DNA from: Gammaproteobacteria bacterium
Lineage (GTDB): Bacteria > Pseudomonadota > Gammaproteobacteria > SZUA-21
Assembly (NCBI GenBank): GCA_003233345.1
Contig: QILK01000008.1
Coordinates: 1 to 54,015, forward strand
Reading direction: 5' to 3'
Length of the DNA stretch: 54,015 bases
The notes beneath the pieces are model-generated. The model was given only the letters and a program-made list of their open reading frames with translations. It did no database searches and was not told the DNA's origin. Positions 18,107 to 29,071 of this stretch are shown in pieces. The first letter of the stretch is position 1. Each line of letters begins with the position of its first letter. Both the position numbers and the translations under genes were made by a program.

Positions 18107-20233
18107 ATGCTATCTAATATTCTTCATGCCATAGCAAACGATGCAATGGATGCTTTGACGACTAGATCAACTAAAACAGCGAAACGGAAAAATATCATGC
18201 GAACATTTACTGGCTTTTTGTTACTAGTGAGTACTTTGTCAGCAATCGCGGCTTCTAATGAGCTAAGGGATCTGCAAGTATCATCATTGCCAGGCGAAAG
18301 AGTGTTGATCACTCTGGTCATGGCAAAAACGGCTACTAACCCGGTATCATTTACCATGGACAATCCAGCGGGAATAGTCATGGATTTTATTGGTACCCGA
18401 AACCGTTTGCTCAAGCGCAGTCACCGTGTGGCTATTGGACTGGTCAGGGATGTAAAAGTCATTGAGGCCAAAGGTAGAACACGCATGGTGATTAATCTCG
18501 CCAAATTGGTTGCGCATAATATGCGTACCGATGGCAATAAAATATATGTGACGTTGGGTAACGGTACGGAAACTGTTTCTTCTTCAACACAGTCTTATAT
18601 ACGCCCGCGACAAACGGTGAGTAATCACGGAATACGTTCTATCAAGTTTCGACGCGGTGAAAAAGGAGAAGGACGTGTCATTGTGACACTGGATCGATCG
18701 TCCACGGCAATCGATATAAGCGATCGTGGCGGAAAAATCGTGGTAGATTTTGGCAATACACGCTTGCCGGCAAAGCTGGAAAGACGTCTTGACGTCCTCG
18801 ATTTTGCTACCCCCGTCAAGATTATTGATACTTACAAAAAGGGCAGTGGTGCGCGAATGGAGATTACCCCCTTGGGTAAATACGAGCATTTGGCCTATCA
18901 ATCCAATAACGTATATACGATTGAAATCAGACCGATAAAAAAGAAAGCCCTAAAACGCCCAGGTGGTGGAAAGGGTGTTTATACCGGCGACAAATTAACA
19001 TTGAATTTCCAAAATATTAAGGTACGCGCCGTGTTACAAGTGCTGGCTGACTTCACCAAGAAAAATATTATCGTCAGCGACAGTGTAAAAGGCAGTCTGA
19101 CTTTAAGGTTAAAGAATGTTCCATGGGATCAAGCGCTGGACATTATTCTTAAGAGTAAGGGCCTGGCAATGCGCAGCGAGCTGAATGTGATCCGTATCGC
19201 GCCAACCGAAGAAATATCGCAAATAGAACAAGCCGAATTAACCGCACGTCGAAAAGCGATCGAACTGGCGCCCATGCATACTGAGTGGTTCCAGATTAAT
19301 TTTGCCAATGCAGAGGATATTGCCAAAACAATTAAAAACAAGAACGCGTCTTTATTATCAGCGCGTGGATCTGCCGTCGTTGATAAACGCACAAATACGC
19401 TTATGATTCATGAAACCACAGACAAACTTAACGAAATACGCGGTCTTATCAAACGCCTGGATATCCCTGTTAGACAGGTGTTAATAGAAGCACGTATCGT
19501 TATCGCCAGCACTGATTTTTCCAAAAATATCGGGGTTAGACTGGGGCTGGCGGGTCGCAACACCATTAACAACGGACGCGATTTTATTACCGCAGGTGGC
19601 CGGCAAAATACCGATGGCACCTTGAGTAACAATCTAATGGTTGACATGGGTGTGAATACGCCAAAAGCAGGCAGGTTTGGCTTTACCATGGGCAGGTTGG
19701 GTGATTATTTGTTACAACTGGAACTTTCTGCCCTGCAGGCCGAAGGTAAAGGTGAAATAGTTTCCAGCCCCAGGTTGGTGACAGCGAATAAGAAGCAAGC
19801 TTTTATCGAGCAAGGCCTTGAAATTCCGTACACGCAATCGACTTCAAGTGGGGCGGCTTCGATACAATTCAAAAAAGCGGTATTATCACTAAAGGTTACA
19901 CCACAAATTACGCCGGATGACCGTATTATACTGGACTTAAACGTCAAAAAAGATGCGGCAAATTTTAGTACCACGTTTAAAGACGGCGTGCCTGGAATCG
20001 ATACGCGGGAAATTAAAACCCAGGTACTTGTCAATAATGGCGAAACCATCGTACTCGGTGGAATTTACGAAGCGACCACTGAGAAAGATATCACCCGGGT
20101 TCCAGTATTAGGCAAAATCCCAATACTGGGGGCGCTATTTCGTGATAAGGCCATTGTCAACAAAAAATCAGAGTTATTGATTTTTGTAACGCCAAAAATA
20201 ATCAAGGATGGATTTAGTAAAGCAATCAATTAA
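18107..20233 (+). CDS. pilQ: Type IV pilus secretin PilQ (true start may be 18197)
   Basis: AMIN-like N-terminus, STN/N0 and secretin domains (VPVLGKIPILGALF). Confidence 0.95.
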   Translation: MLSNILHAIANDAMDALTTRSTKTAKRKNIMRTFTGFLLLVSTLSAIAASNELRDLQVSSLPGERVLITLVMAKTATNPVSFTMDNPAGIVMDFIGTRNRLLKRSHRVAIGLVRDVKVIEAKGRTRMVINLAKLVAHNMRTDGNKIYVTLGNGTETVSSSTQSYIRPRQTVSNHGIRSIKFRRGEKGEGRVIVTLDRSSTAIDISDRGGKIVVDFGNTRLPAKLERRLDVLDFATPVKIIDTYKKGSGARMEITPLGKYEHLAYQSNNVYTIEIRPIKKKALKRPGGGKGVYTGDKLTLNFQNIKVRAVLQVLADFTKKNIIVSDSVKGSLTLRLKNVPWDQALDIILKSKGLAMRSELNVIRIAPTEEISQIEQAELTARRKAIELAPMHTEWFQINFANAEDIAKTIKNKNASLLSARGSAVVDKRTNTLMIHETTDKLNEIRGLIKRLDIPVRQVLIEARIVIASTDFSKNIGVRLGLAGRNTINNGRDFITAGGRQNTDGTLSNNLMVDMGVNTPKAGRFGFTMGRLGDYLLQLELSALQAEGKGEIVSSPRLVTANKKQAFIEQGLEIPYTQSTSSGAASIQFKKAVLSLKVTPQITPDDRIILDLNVKKDAANFSTTFKDGVPGIDTREIKTQVLVNNGETIVLGGIYEATTEKDITRVPVLGKIPILGALFRDKAIVNKKSELLIFVTPKIIKDGFSKAIN

Positions 20234-20251
20234 ATAAAAAATCTACCCTTA

Positions 20252-20292
20252 AGAAAAAACCGCAAGTGAGTTATACTCCTTGCGGTTTTTTT
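20252..20292 (+). terminator. Rho-independent terminator after pilQ
   Basis: AAAAAACCGCAAGtgagttatactCCTTGCGGTTTTTTT. Confidence 0.85.
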
Positions 20293-20344
20293 AATTAGTC
20301 CACTAAAATAGATAACCCGATGTTGACGTTATGATGGCGAACAG

Positions 20345-20884
20345 ATGAGCGAATTTGACAATCATGATCTGCCAGGCAATATTTATTTAGTTGGGCCTAT
20401 GGGATCAGGAAAATCAACGGTTGGTAAACGGCTCGCGCAGGTTCTTGAATATGAATTTGTCGATAGTGATCGGGAAATAGAGCAGAAAACCGGCGTCTCA
20501 ATTAACCATATTTTTGATGTGGAGGGAGAGGTGGGATTCAGGAAGCGGGAAGAAAGCGCCATTCGTACATTGACCAAAAAGACGGGATTTGTACTGGCAA
20601 CTGGCGGCGGGTCTATTTTAAGCGCAAAAAACCGTCATTTGCTTAATAATACCGGTTTAGTGATTTATTTAAAGACCTCTGTGGAGGCTATTCTTGAGAG
20701 AACCAGTCGGGATAAAAATCGCCCATTATTGCAAACGGAGAATCCACGAAAAACGCTGCAAAATTTGATGCAGCAGCGTGAGTCCCTGTATCAGCAGGTA
20801 GCTCACTATACCATTGAAACAGATAATAAAAATGCTACCACGGTGGCAGACGAGATCGTCGATAGTATTGGTAAGACTAATTGA
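20345..20884 (+). CDS. aroK: Shikimate kinase
   Basis: NIYLVGPMGSGKSTVGKRLA; FVDSDREIE; ATGGGS. Confidence 0.95.
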   Translation: MSEFDNHDLPGNIYLVGPMGSGKSTVGKRLAQVLEYEFVDSDREIEQKTGVSINHIFDVEGEVGFRKREESAIRTLTKKTGFVLATGGGSILSAKNRHLLNNTGLVIYLKTSVEAILERTSRDKNRPLLQTENPRKTLQNLMQQRESLYQQVAHYTIETDNKNATTVADEIVDSIGKTN

Positions 20885-20954
20885 TCCATAAACACGGTGT
20901 ACACTACTTGCGAACAGGTAGCACGCACCCACTAATTGCGGGATAATATCTGCT

Positions 20955-22061
20955 ATGAATGATCAACTTATAGTCAATCTTGGTGATCGTAGTTATCCGA
21001 TATTTATTGGTGAAAACTTATTGCAAAAGCCTTCTTGCTTTGACCCTTATATATCTGCTTCACAAATTGTTATCGTCACCAATGAAACTGTTGCTCCTTT
21101 ATATCTGCACAAGTTGATGGCGACCCTTAAGCACTATCAGCCAGAAACAATTGTATTAGCCGATGGCGAGCAGTACAAAACACTAGAGACGGCCAACCAG
21201 GTTTATACCCGGTTACTGCAGCTAAAGGCTAATAGAACGATTACATTGATCGCGCTCGGTGGCGGCGTTATCGGTGATATCACCGGTTTTGTTGCCGCTA
21301 CTTATCAAAGGGGTGTTAATTTTATCCAGGTACCAACGACACTACTGTCGCAAGTCGATTCTTCGGTCGGGGGTAAAACGGGCGTAAATCATTCGCTTGG
21401 TAAAAATATGATAGGCGCATTTTATCAACCGAAATGTGTCGTCGCCGATATCAGTACTTTAAAAACCCTGGAGCCAAGGCAGTTTAGTTCAGGTTTGGCT
21501 GAGGTCATTAAGTATGGTTTGATACGTGATTATTCGTTTTCACAATGGCTGCAGGATCATATGCAAAAATTACTCGATCTGGATGCGCCTAGTCTTATGA
21601 CGGCGGTTAGAAGATCATGTGAAAACAAGGCGGCAGTTGTCGCCGATGATGAAAAAGAAAAAGGCCAAAGAGCATTGCTGAATCTGGGGCATACATTTGG
21701 CCATGCTATCGAGACTGCCACCCACTACAAAAGTTGGTTGCATGGTGAAGCGATTGCGGCGGGTATGTTTATGGCAGCACGGTTATCTTGTGACCTTGGA
21801 TGGATTAATGAGGCGGATGTTAAATGGGCGGAAAATCAGTTATTGGCCGCCAATTTGCCCGTCAGGCCACCACAAAATATTACTACCGAGAAATTTCTGG
21901 CGTTAATGTCGGTGGATAAAAAGGTGTTGGATAATAAACTTAGATTGGTTTTACTCAAAGCACTTGGTAGTGCAGTTGTTACAGATTCTTTTGGTATGCC
22001 GGTGCTTGAAAAACTGCTGGATAGTATTGAGCGAATCAGCGAAAAGGAGTGGGTGAGGTAA
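20955..22061 (+). CDS. aroB: 3-dehydroquinate synthase
   Basis: ALGGGVIGDITGFVAATYQRGVNFIQVPTTLLSQVDSSVGGKTGVN. Confidence 0.97.
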   Translation: MNDQLIVNLGDRSYPIFIGENLLQKPSCFDPYISASQIVIVTNETVAPLYLHKLMATLKHYQPETIVLADGEQYKTLETANQVYTRLLQLKANRTITLIALGGGVIGDITGFVAATYQRGVNFIQVPTTLLSQVDSSVGGKTGVNHSLGKNMIGAFYQPKCVVADISTLKTLEPRQFSSGLAEVIKYGLIRDYSFSQWLQDHMQKLLDLDAPSLMTAVRRSCENKAAVVADDEKEKGQRALLNLGHTFGHAIETATHYKSWLHGEAIAAGMFMAARLSCDLGWINEADVKWAENQLLAANLPVRPPQNITTEKFLALMSVDKKVLDNKLRLVLLKALGSAVVTDSFGMPVLEKLLDSIERISEKEWVR

Positions 22062-23215
22062 TGAAGAAAACCCTGGCATCTTATGCCGCATCGGACAAAA
22101 ACTCACGCGGTCGAATTCATCCCGAAAAATCACCCGCACACCGAAGTGAGTTTCAGCGCGACAGAGATCGCGTTATTCATTCGGCGGCTTTTCGTCGCCT
22201 GGAATATAAAACACAAGTTTTTGTCAATCATGAAGGTGATCTTTATCGAACAAGATTGACACACTCGATCGAAGTGGCACAGATAGCACGCTCAATTGCC
22301 AGGGCGATGAGATTAAATGAGGACCTGACAGAATCCATTGCCTTGGCACATGACCTTGGACATACTCCTTTTGGGCATGCCGGACAGGATGCGCTTAACG
22401 CATGCATGCATGACTATGGTGGTTTTGAACATAATTTGCAGTCATTGAGGGTTGTCGACGAGTTGGAAGAGAAGTATGCTGATTTTTCCGGCCTGAACTT
22501 AACCTTCGAAAGCCGGGAGGGGGTTCTCAAGCACTGTTCAAACACCAATGCAAAGAAACTAGGGGCAATAGGTAAACGATTTATTAAGAAACAAAACCCG
22601 AGCCTGGAAGCACAGCTTGTCAATTTGGCGGATGAAATAGCTTACAACAGCCACGATGTTGACGATGGATTGCGTGCAGGACTTATCACGATGTCGCAAC
22701 TCAATGAGGTTGTTTTATTTGAAAAGCAATATAACAAAGTCATCAGTAAATACCCGGATCTCGGGCAACGCAAGGTCATTCATGAAATTGTGCGCCGTTT
22801 GATAAATGCCCAGGTAGTCGACTTAATTGAAAATAGTATGAGCCTGATAAAGGAAAGCGACGTAAAGGACATTGAGGAAGTTAGAAAATTTAAATCACCC
22901 CTTATCCAGTATACCGATAAGATGCGAGAACAGAATCTGGAATTAAAACAGTTTTTGCGCAAAAATTTATATACACATTATAAAGTATTGAGAATGTCGA
23001 CCAAGGCCGATACCGTTATTAAAGAAATGTTTTCCTTGTTTTTTCACCACCCAGAGTTGTTACCGGAAGAATTTGGCGCTAGTGCAAAGGCTTGTATGCA
23101 TGAGCAGGATGCGATTGGCTGCGCCAGGGTTGTTGCCGATTATATCGCCGGTATGACAGACAGATATGCAATAGAAGAGCATGCAAAGCTATTTAATCCG
23201 TCACACTCCAGTTAA
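22061..23215 (+). CDS. dgt: dGTPase-like HD-domain deoxyguanosinetriphosphate triphosphohydrolase
   Basis: RDRDRVIHSAAFRRLEYKTQVF, RLTHSIEVAQIARSI, ALAHDLGHTPFGHAG; start overlaps the aroB stop (TAATG). Confidence 0.92.
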   Translation: MKKTLASYAASDKNSRGRIHPEKSPAHRSEFQRDRDRVIHSAAFRRLEYKTQVFVNHEGDLYRTRLTHSIEVAQIARSIARAMRLNEDLTESIALAHDLGHTPFGHAGQDALNACMHDYGGFEHNLQSLRVVDELEEKYADFSGLNLTFESREGVLKHCSNTNAKKLGAIGKRFIKKQNPSLEAQLVNLADEIAYNSHDVDDGLRAGLITMSQLNEVVLFEKQYNKVISKYPDLGQRKVIHEIVRRLINAQVVDLIENSMSLIKESDVKDIEEVRKFKSPLIQYTDKMREQNLELKQFLRKNLYTHYKVLRMSTKADTVIKEMFSLFFHHPELLPEEFGASAKACMHEQDAIGCARVVADYIAGMTDRYAIEEHAKLFNPSHSS

Positions 23216-23221
23216 GCTGAT

Positions 23222-23473
23222 ATGCGTATTTATATGCAACTGGGGATGACTGATAACAAACCACCCAAATTTTGTTCGCTGCATTTGCAAGAGGATCTGC
23301 TGGGAGGCTGGAGCCTGGTTCGGGAAAGCGGTATTCAGGGGTCATACGGCAAAGTGGTTAAAATGCATTATGGTGACCATCAGAGTGCGCTGGAAGCTTT
23401 GGTAGAGGTCCGTGGTGCTTATATCGACAAAGGATTTAGAGTGGTTTTTGCCCAGGGGGAAAGCCAGGGATAA
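23222..23473 (+). CDS. Small WGR-domain-like protein (start may be 23246)
   Basis: GGWSLVRESGIQGSYGKVVKMHYGDHQSALEALVEVRGAYIDKGFRVV resembles a stand-alone WGR fold. Confidence 0.6.
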   Translation: MRIYMQLGMTDNKPPKFCSLHLQEDLLGGWSLVRESGIQGSYGKVVKMHYGDHQSALEALVEVRGAYIDKGFRVVFAQGESQG

Positions 23474-23650
23474 ATATATAAAAAACAGCCCGATAGGCTA
23501 AAACTTGAGGTGTGGCAACGGATGGGATATATTGCCCTAAGATCAATTGTAACTAGAAAAATCAGGGATTTGGATAATACTATCATTCTTTAATCCTGGA
23601 AAAATTTCTTAGTTTTTCACCTATTTAACTCGTACGGAATTTATTGTTAT

Positions 23651-25129
23651 ATGTCAGATAAGGTGGCCAATCTGGATGCATCGCATCGCGCCATGTCTTT
23701 TATTCAGTTACTGGGACTGAATGCAGATCCGTTTGCCGATGGTGTCAATAACAAGTCTTATTATCAAAGTGACGAGTCTCTCGATAATCAAAACTTAGTG
23801 ACCAGCCTGGTTGAAAACACCCGGCAAATGTCAGTGATTGTGGGTGCGCCAGGCAGTGGTAAGACAACGTTTCTTGCCCGGTTAGCACAATGTTTGCAGA
23901 ACGGCCCAGCGGTTTTACCAGCACAGACCGGTGTCTATTTTCAACTGGAATCTTTACGATCCGCTATTAGCGCCTGCCTGGCGATAGAGAGTGATAGCCA
24001 GAAATCGCTGGTTGCCAGACTTGTCGCTGACAATGTGCCCAGAGTTTTGTTAATCGATGATGCACATGATTTGTCCGCATCCTGTTTGGATTTACTGGTC
24101 ACACTTAATGAAGAAAGCAATGGTTTATTACGGCCAATATTGTTGGCGAACCCGAGTATCAATAAGTATTTGAACCAGCGTCAAAGTCGGATTATCCCGG
24201 GTGGCAATGCACATATCCTGCATTTACGCCCACTTAGTCAGGTTCAAACCGCAGCGTATATCGAAAATCGTTTGCACGCTGTCGGATTGTGTATACCGTT
24301 TAGTCTTACTGATGTTGATTTATCCAGTATTTATCGAGACTCAGGTGGCTTGCCAGGCGAGATTAACATAAAAGCTAAACGGCTATTTATTTCCCGTCAG
24401 TTCATCATTGGCTTGAGTCGAATGCTGGGGAATGAAGTCGAGACTAAAATACTGATACCGAGATTGCGCTGGGTCAGTGGGTTGATCGCAGTCCTCATAA
24501 GTGTTGGACTGGTTGCCGGTTTGGGGTGGGGTGTTTACACTCATTTTATGGATAATCGACCAGTAGAGCGGGTGGTAAAGAGTGAAAAAGCTACCTTAAA
24601 TGGGACGTTAAAAAAACCAGAGAATCTTATTCCAAGCCGTCCACAGGAAAAGTCGACTGGCAAAACTGTGCTGGTGATAAAAAAACCGGTGACCCAAAAA
24701 ATTGTCGTTATAAAAGGTAAAGCCCAGTTATTATCTGTTGCCAAAAGCAAAAAACGAAAAACATTAACGCCCCCTGCATTAATAAAGTCAAACGTGAAAG
24801 CCTCTTTGGGCAACAGACGCTGGGTGATGGATCAGGAGCCCAGCTATTTTACGATTCAACTATTAAGCGTAAGAAAAAAACGAACGATTAAACGTTATGT
24901 AAACACACACCGATTAGCTCAGCGTACCGGCAATTACAAGGTAAGTTTTAAGGGCAAGCAATGGCAGGTATTAGTGTATGGCGTGTTCCGCACCAAAAGC
25001 GAGGCCAAAGCACACCTGCGTAAATTGCCCGATGATGTGCGCCGTGATCGGCCGATGGTCAGGAACTTATATTATGTACAACGAGAAGCAAAAAATCGTG
25101 TTATCGTTAGAGCCAATGCTAGGCTATAA
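23651..25129 (+). CDS. DamX-like AAA ATPase / TM / C-terminal SPOR-domain protein
   Basis: P-loop VGAPGSGKTTFLARL, LLIDDAH, TM segment, C-terminal SPOR (YFTIQLLSVRKKRTIKRY...); located downstream of aroKB. Confidence 0.85.
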   Translation: MSDKVANLDASHRAMSFIQLLGLNADPFADGVNNKSYYQSDESLDNQNLVTSLVENTRQMSVIVGAPGSGKTTFLARLAQCLQNGPAVLPAQTGVYFQLESLRSAISACLAIESDSQKSLVARLVADNVPRVLLIDDAHDLSASCLDLLVTLNEESNGLLRPILLANPSINKYLNQRQSRIIPGGNAHILHLRPLSQVQTAAYIENRLHAVGLCIPFSLTDVDLSSIYRDSGGLPGEINIKAKRLFISRQFIIGLSRMLGNEVETKILIPRLRWVSGLIAVLISVGLVAGLGWGVYTHFMDNRPVERVVKSEKATLNGTLKKPENLIPSRPQEKSTGKTVLVIKKPVTQKIVVIKGKAQLLSVAKSKKRKTLTPPALIKSNVKASLGNRRWVMDQEPSYFTIQLLSVRKKRTIKRYVNTHRLAQRTGNYKVSFKGKQWQVLVYGVFRTKSEAKAHLRKLPDDVRRDRPMVRNLYYVQREAKNRVIVRANARL

Positions 25130-25190
25130 ACAGCGGCAGTCCGAATCAGGTTTAATATAACCTACTAAGCAAACTAAACACTGGGATATT

Positions 25191-26255
25191 ATGTCTTCAC
25201 TTAAGAATGATCGCTTTATTAAAGCCCTGTTAGGGGAGGCAGTAGACCGGACACCCGTATGGGTTATGCGACAGGCTGGACGGTATTTACCGGAGTATAG
25301 GCAAATACGTGAGAAGGCTGGCAGTTTTATGAATTTGTGTCAATCACCTGAATTAGCTTGTGAGGTAACATTACAGCCATTGGAGCGTTATCCGCTGGAT
25401 GCAGCCATATTGTTTTCAGATATACTCACTATCCCCGATGCGATGGGATTGGGTTTATATTTTATCGAAGGAGAAGGTCCGAAGTTCAAACGACCGGTCA
25501 CCAGTGAAGCCGATATAGAAAAATTAACGGTGCCTGATCCGGGCGTCGAGTTAAAGTATGTTATCGATGCGGTAAGTCTCATTAGAAAAGAATTAGACGG
25601 GCGTGTACCACTCATAGGCTTTACCGGCAGTCCCTGGACTATTGCGACTTATATGGTTGAAGGGGGCAGTGCAAAATATTTTTCCAATACCAAAGCGCTT
25701 ATGTATGATCGGCCGGATTTAATGCATAAATTATTGCAAAAAAATACCGATGCAATTGTTGCTTACCTAAATGCTCAAGTCGAGGCTGGGGCACAGGCAT
25801 TAATGATATTTGATACTTGGGGGGGCATGTTAACAACCCGGGATTACCAGGATTTTTCACTTGCCTATATGCAGCAGATACTTGATCGGGTCACCAGACA
25901 AAGTGAAGAGAGTAAAGTACCCATCGTGTTATTCACCAAAGGTGGTGGTCAGTGGCTGGAAATGATGGCGGCCAGCGGATGTGATGCGATCGGTCTGGAC
26001 TGGACGATTGATATTGGTACGGCGAGAAAAAGAGTAGGCGATAAAGTAGCGTTGCAGGGAAATATGGATCCTTGTGTACTCTATGCATCGCCTGAGCGAA
26101 TCAAAGAAGAAGTTGCGGCGATACTAAAAGATTTTGGTCATGGCAGTGGCCATGTATTTAACCTTGGCCATGGTATACACCCAGGTGTGAACCCTGATCA
26201 CATGGGCGCACTGATAGATGCCGTCAAAGAGCTAAGCCCGCAATATCACCAGTAG
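25191..26255 (+). CDS. hemE: Uroporphyrinogen decarboxylase
   Basis: [35 protein letters not shown]; ends ELSPQYHQ with the TAG stop inside the adjacent REPIN. Confidence 0.97.
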   Translation: MSSLKNDRFIKALLGEAVDRTPVWVMRQAGRYLPEYRQIREKAGSFMNLCQSPELACEVTLQPLERYPLDAAILFSDILTIPDAMGLGLYFIEGEGPKFKRPVTSEADIEKLTVPDPGVELKYVIDAVSLIRKELDGRVPLIGFTGSPWTIATYMVEGGSAKYFSNTKALMYDRPDLMHKLLQKNTDAIVAYLNAQVEAGAQALMIFDTWGGMLTTRDYQDFSLAYMQQILDRVTRQSEESKVPIVLFTKGGGQWLEMMAASGCDAIGLDWTIDIGTARKRVGDKVALQGNMDPCVLYASPERIKEEVAAILKDFGHGSGHVFNLGHGIHPGVNPDHMGALIDAVKELSPQYHQ

Positions 26256-26405
26256 CCCGGACTTCGCGCAGCGAACGCCGGGGAAAAGAATAGCCGTTTT
26301 AAATTCAATAAAAGCCCTGCAACTTACCGACAGCAAAAATCTTGTGAAAAAGCTTAAATATTCATGTTCGCTTCCCCGGCGTTCGCTGCGCGAAGTCCGG
26401 GCTAC
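26252..26405. repeat. REPIN/BIME-like element copy 1 (about 154 bp, inverted GTAG-headed termini)
   Basis: GTAGCCCGGACTTCGCGCAGCGAACGCCGGGG ... CCCCGGCGTTCGCTGCGCGAAGTCCGGGCTAC. Confidence 0.85.
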
Positions 26406-27621
26406 TTTGTGCGACGCCGGTTTTTTCTGCGGCCTGGATGATGGCTTTTGGGATAGTATCGATTAACCGCGGGTCTAGCGGCTTAGGGATGATATATTCT
26501 TTTCCGAACTCTAGATGAGTTCTGTTATAAGCTTTTAAAACGATTTCTGGAATAGGTTCTTTAGCAAGTTCTTTTAGTGCATGCACTGCTGCGATTTCCA
26601 TTTCTGTATTGATACAACTGGCACGAGAGTCGAGTGCGCCGCGGAAAATAAACGGAAAACCAAGCACGTTATTTACCTGGTTGGGATAGTCACTGCGACC
26701 TGTAGCCATAATCAGATCCGACCGACTTGCCAGTGCCAGTGCCGGTCGGATTTCGGGATCAGGGTTGGACAAGGCAAAGACGACTGGGTCATGGGCCATC
26801 GTCTTAACCATGGCCGGGGTAATAATATCGGGCCCGGATACCCCGATCACAACATCGGCATCTTGCATGGCATCGGATAATGTCCGCTGTTTTGTATTCA
26901 CAGCAAATGCCTGTTTATATTCATTCAGATTTTCGCGTTCTGTGTGGATCACGCCTTTGCGGTCGAGCATAAAAATATTATTTTTATTGGCACCCAATGC
27001 GATTAATAGTTTCATCGAGGCAATACCCGCAGCACCTGCGCCGATACAGACAATTTTTGCGTCTGCAATTTTTTTTTGGCTGATTTCCAGAGCGTTTAAC
27101 ATGCCGGCACAAATGATGATCGCGGTACCATGTTGATCATCGTGGAAGACCGGGATATCAAGGCGTTTTATTAATTCACGTTCAATATAAAAGCATTCAG
27201 GTGCTTTGATATCTTCCAGATTGATGCCGCCAAAAGTAGGTGCGATTCGGACAACCGTGTCAATAAACTTATCAGGATCGCTTTCATCAATTTCGATATC
27301 GAAGACATCAATGTCGGCAAAGCGTTTGAACAATACGCCTTTACCCTCCATGACGGGCTTGCTGGCTAAAGCACCTACATTGCCTAAACCCAATACAGCC
27401 GTGCCATTAGTAATTACTGCGACCAAGTTACCTTTTATAGTATACCGATAAGCATTTTGCGGATCTGCTGCAATTTCTCTCACAGGCTCGGCAACACCAG
27501 GAGTATAGGCTAGTGAGAGGTCGCGTTGAGTCTGGCAGGATTTTGATACATTGACGCTAATTTTTCCTGGCGTTGGTTGACTATGATAGGCCAGTGCTGC
27601 TTTTTTCAGGTCTTCGGACAT
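26362..27621 (-). CDS. Malic enzyme (short, single-domain type)
   Basis: LAYTPGVAEPVREIA, VFHDDQHGTAI, GAGAAGIASM; C-terminal [14 protein letters not shown] is encoded by the REPIN. Confidence 0.92.
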   Translation of the reverse strand: MSEDLKKAALAYHSQPTPGKISVNVSKSCQTQRDLSLAYTPGVAEPVREIAADPQNAYRYTIKGNLVAVITNGTAVLGLGNVGALASKPVMEGKGVLFKRFADIDVFDIEIDESDPDKFIDTVVRIAPTFGGINLEDIKAPECFYIERELIKRLDIPVFHDDQHGTAIIICAGMLNALEISQKKIADAKIVCIGAGAAGIASMKLLIALGANKNNIFMLDRKGVIHTERENLNEYKQAFAVNTKQRTLSDAMQDADVVIGVSGPDIITPAMVKTMAHDPVVFALSNPDPEIRPALALASRSDLIMATGRSDYPNQVNNVLGFPFIFRGALDSRASCINTEMEIAAVHALKELAKEPIPEIVLKAYNRTHLEFGKEYIIPKPLDPRLIDTIPKAIIQAAEKTGVAQSSPDFAQRTPGKRT

Positions 27622-27728
27622 TGACTTTCCTTAAAATTATGTTAATAAATCATCTCTGAAGTTTAAACCTTACCCAGTATATTGCATCTATTATGAGTGT
27701 TAATCTAATCTTTTTAACTTGGCAGGCC

Positions 27729-28565
27729 TTAGTGAATAATGTGAATCGAATTTGGATGCCTGATTCTAATATAATAAGATTTTTTTAGGCGGTTTTTGGT
27801 AACATACCCGCCAATCAGAATATTTTTACCGAGTAAACCAAGTGGGTTCTTTTTAAAAAAATAGGGTAAATCGGCATTAACAATTCGCACAGATATTTTT
27901 TGGTGTTTGAAGTTTAGCCAAACCGATTTTTTGCCTCGGTAAGCATTAGTGACTTTTCCGTGAATCAATAGGTACCCGCTGCGAGTGTTACCGGTAAAAA
28001 ATTTTGCGGATCCCGGCGCGTAAAATTGTTGACTCCATAGATTGATTTTATTTTTCATTGCTTTTTTTTGAGCGCGGAAGTAACACTTTTGGTAAGCCAG
28101 ATTAGGTGGAAAGGGTAGGTTATAAGCAAGTCCTCTGGTCAATAAAAATGCTTGTACGTTAGTATCACCGGCAAATAGGTGTGCTAGTAATCGTCCATAT
28201 CGATCGCGCCGTTGCTTTCCATAGACCAGATAGACTTGATTGTTAGATTGCTTGAGTAGTTGGCCTAGTGTTTTTCTTGCCAGCCGTGCCAATGGTTGTA
28301 GATGGGCTACTGGTCGACGTCTGCGGCGCTGATTGGCATAGGCAATTTCCGCTGTATTAATCCCCACCAAGCGTACGGATTGCCCGCTGTTAAGTTTTAC
28401 TGTGTCGCCATCGTAAACCCTCTGCACACTGACACGAATGGCATGAGCAGGTTTATTACATTGATTATGGGAGTATAGAGAGGCAGAAAAACCGGTGTTA
28501 GTAGCGCAAATACCTAAGACGAGTGTATAAATAAAAATATAACGATAATGAGTGGCTATGCGCAC
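27729..28565 (-). CDS. Secreted thermonuclease (SNase)-like protein with C-terminal extension
   Basis: VYDGDTVKLNSGQSVRLVGINTAE, KQRRDRYGRLLAHLF; signal peptide. Confidence 0.85.
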   Translation of the reverse strand: MRIATHYRYIFIYTLVLGICATNTGFSASLYSHNQCNKPAHAIRVSVQRVYDGDTVKLNSGQSVRLVGINTAEIAYANQRRRRRPVAHLQPLARLARKTLGQLLKQSNNQVYLVYGKQRRDRYGRLLAHLFAGDTNVQAFLLTRGLAYNLPFPPNLAYQKCYFRAQKKAMKNKINLWSQQFYAPGSAKFFTGNTRSGYLLIHGKVTNAYRGKKSVWLNFKHQKISVRIVNADLPYFFKKNPLGLLGKNILIGGYVTKNRLKKSYYIRIRHPNSIHIIH

Positions 28566-28631
28566 AGATGATTCCAGTATTAAATGCTCGGGTTAAATCC
28601 CGAAAAAATCCCGAAAAAATAAAGCTAAATA

Positions 28632-28653
28632 AAAGGGGTGAATACACCCCTTA
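28632..28653. terminator. Hairpin, possible bidirectional terminator
   Basis: AAGGGGTGaataCACCCCTT. Confidence 0.45.
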
Positions 28654-28681
28654 TTATCATCTGTGATTAGGGCTTATCGCA

Positions 28682-28891
28682 TTACTTTTTCATACCATAT
28701 TTCTTGCGAAATCTATCAACCCGGCCGCCCGTATCCAGTATTTTTTGTTTACCGGTAAAAAAAGGATGGCATTTGGCACATACTTCAATGCTCAAATTCG
28801 CATCTTTCAACGTCGATCGAGTAGAGAATTTGTTACCACAGCTGCAGGTAACGTCCAATTCAGTATATTCTGGATGTAAAGCTTGTTTCAT
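28682..28891 (-). CDS. rpmE: 50S ribosomal protein L31 (zinc-binding, four-Cys form)
   Basis: [27 protein letters not shown]...[15 protein letters not shown]; start moved to the internal Met. Confidence 0.97.
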   Translation of the reverse strand: MKQALHPEYTELDVTCSCGNKFSTRSTLKDANLSIEVCAKCHPFFTGKQKILDTGGRVDRFRKKYGMKK

Positions 28892-29071
28892 GGCTATATC
28901 TCTAAAAGGGGCAGATTTTCCTGCGCGCAAAAGGGCGTATATAGTAAGGTGAAAATTGATTTTCTTCAAGTAAAATCGGTGATTTTTGCTACGCCAACAA
29001 TCAGCAAAAGGCGAACGATCAGTATAGTTCACCAAATGCTTGAATGTATACCGGTTTACCGATAGCGATGA

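Noticed and set aside
28598-28625. Tandem repeat ATCCCGAAAAA x2
   Set aside because: Only two short units; insufficient for a CRISPR or a functional tandem array.
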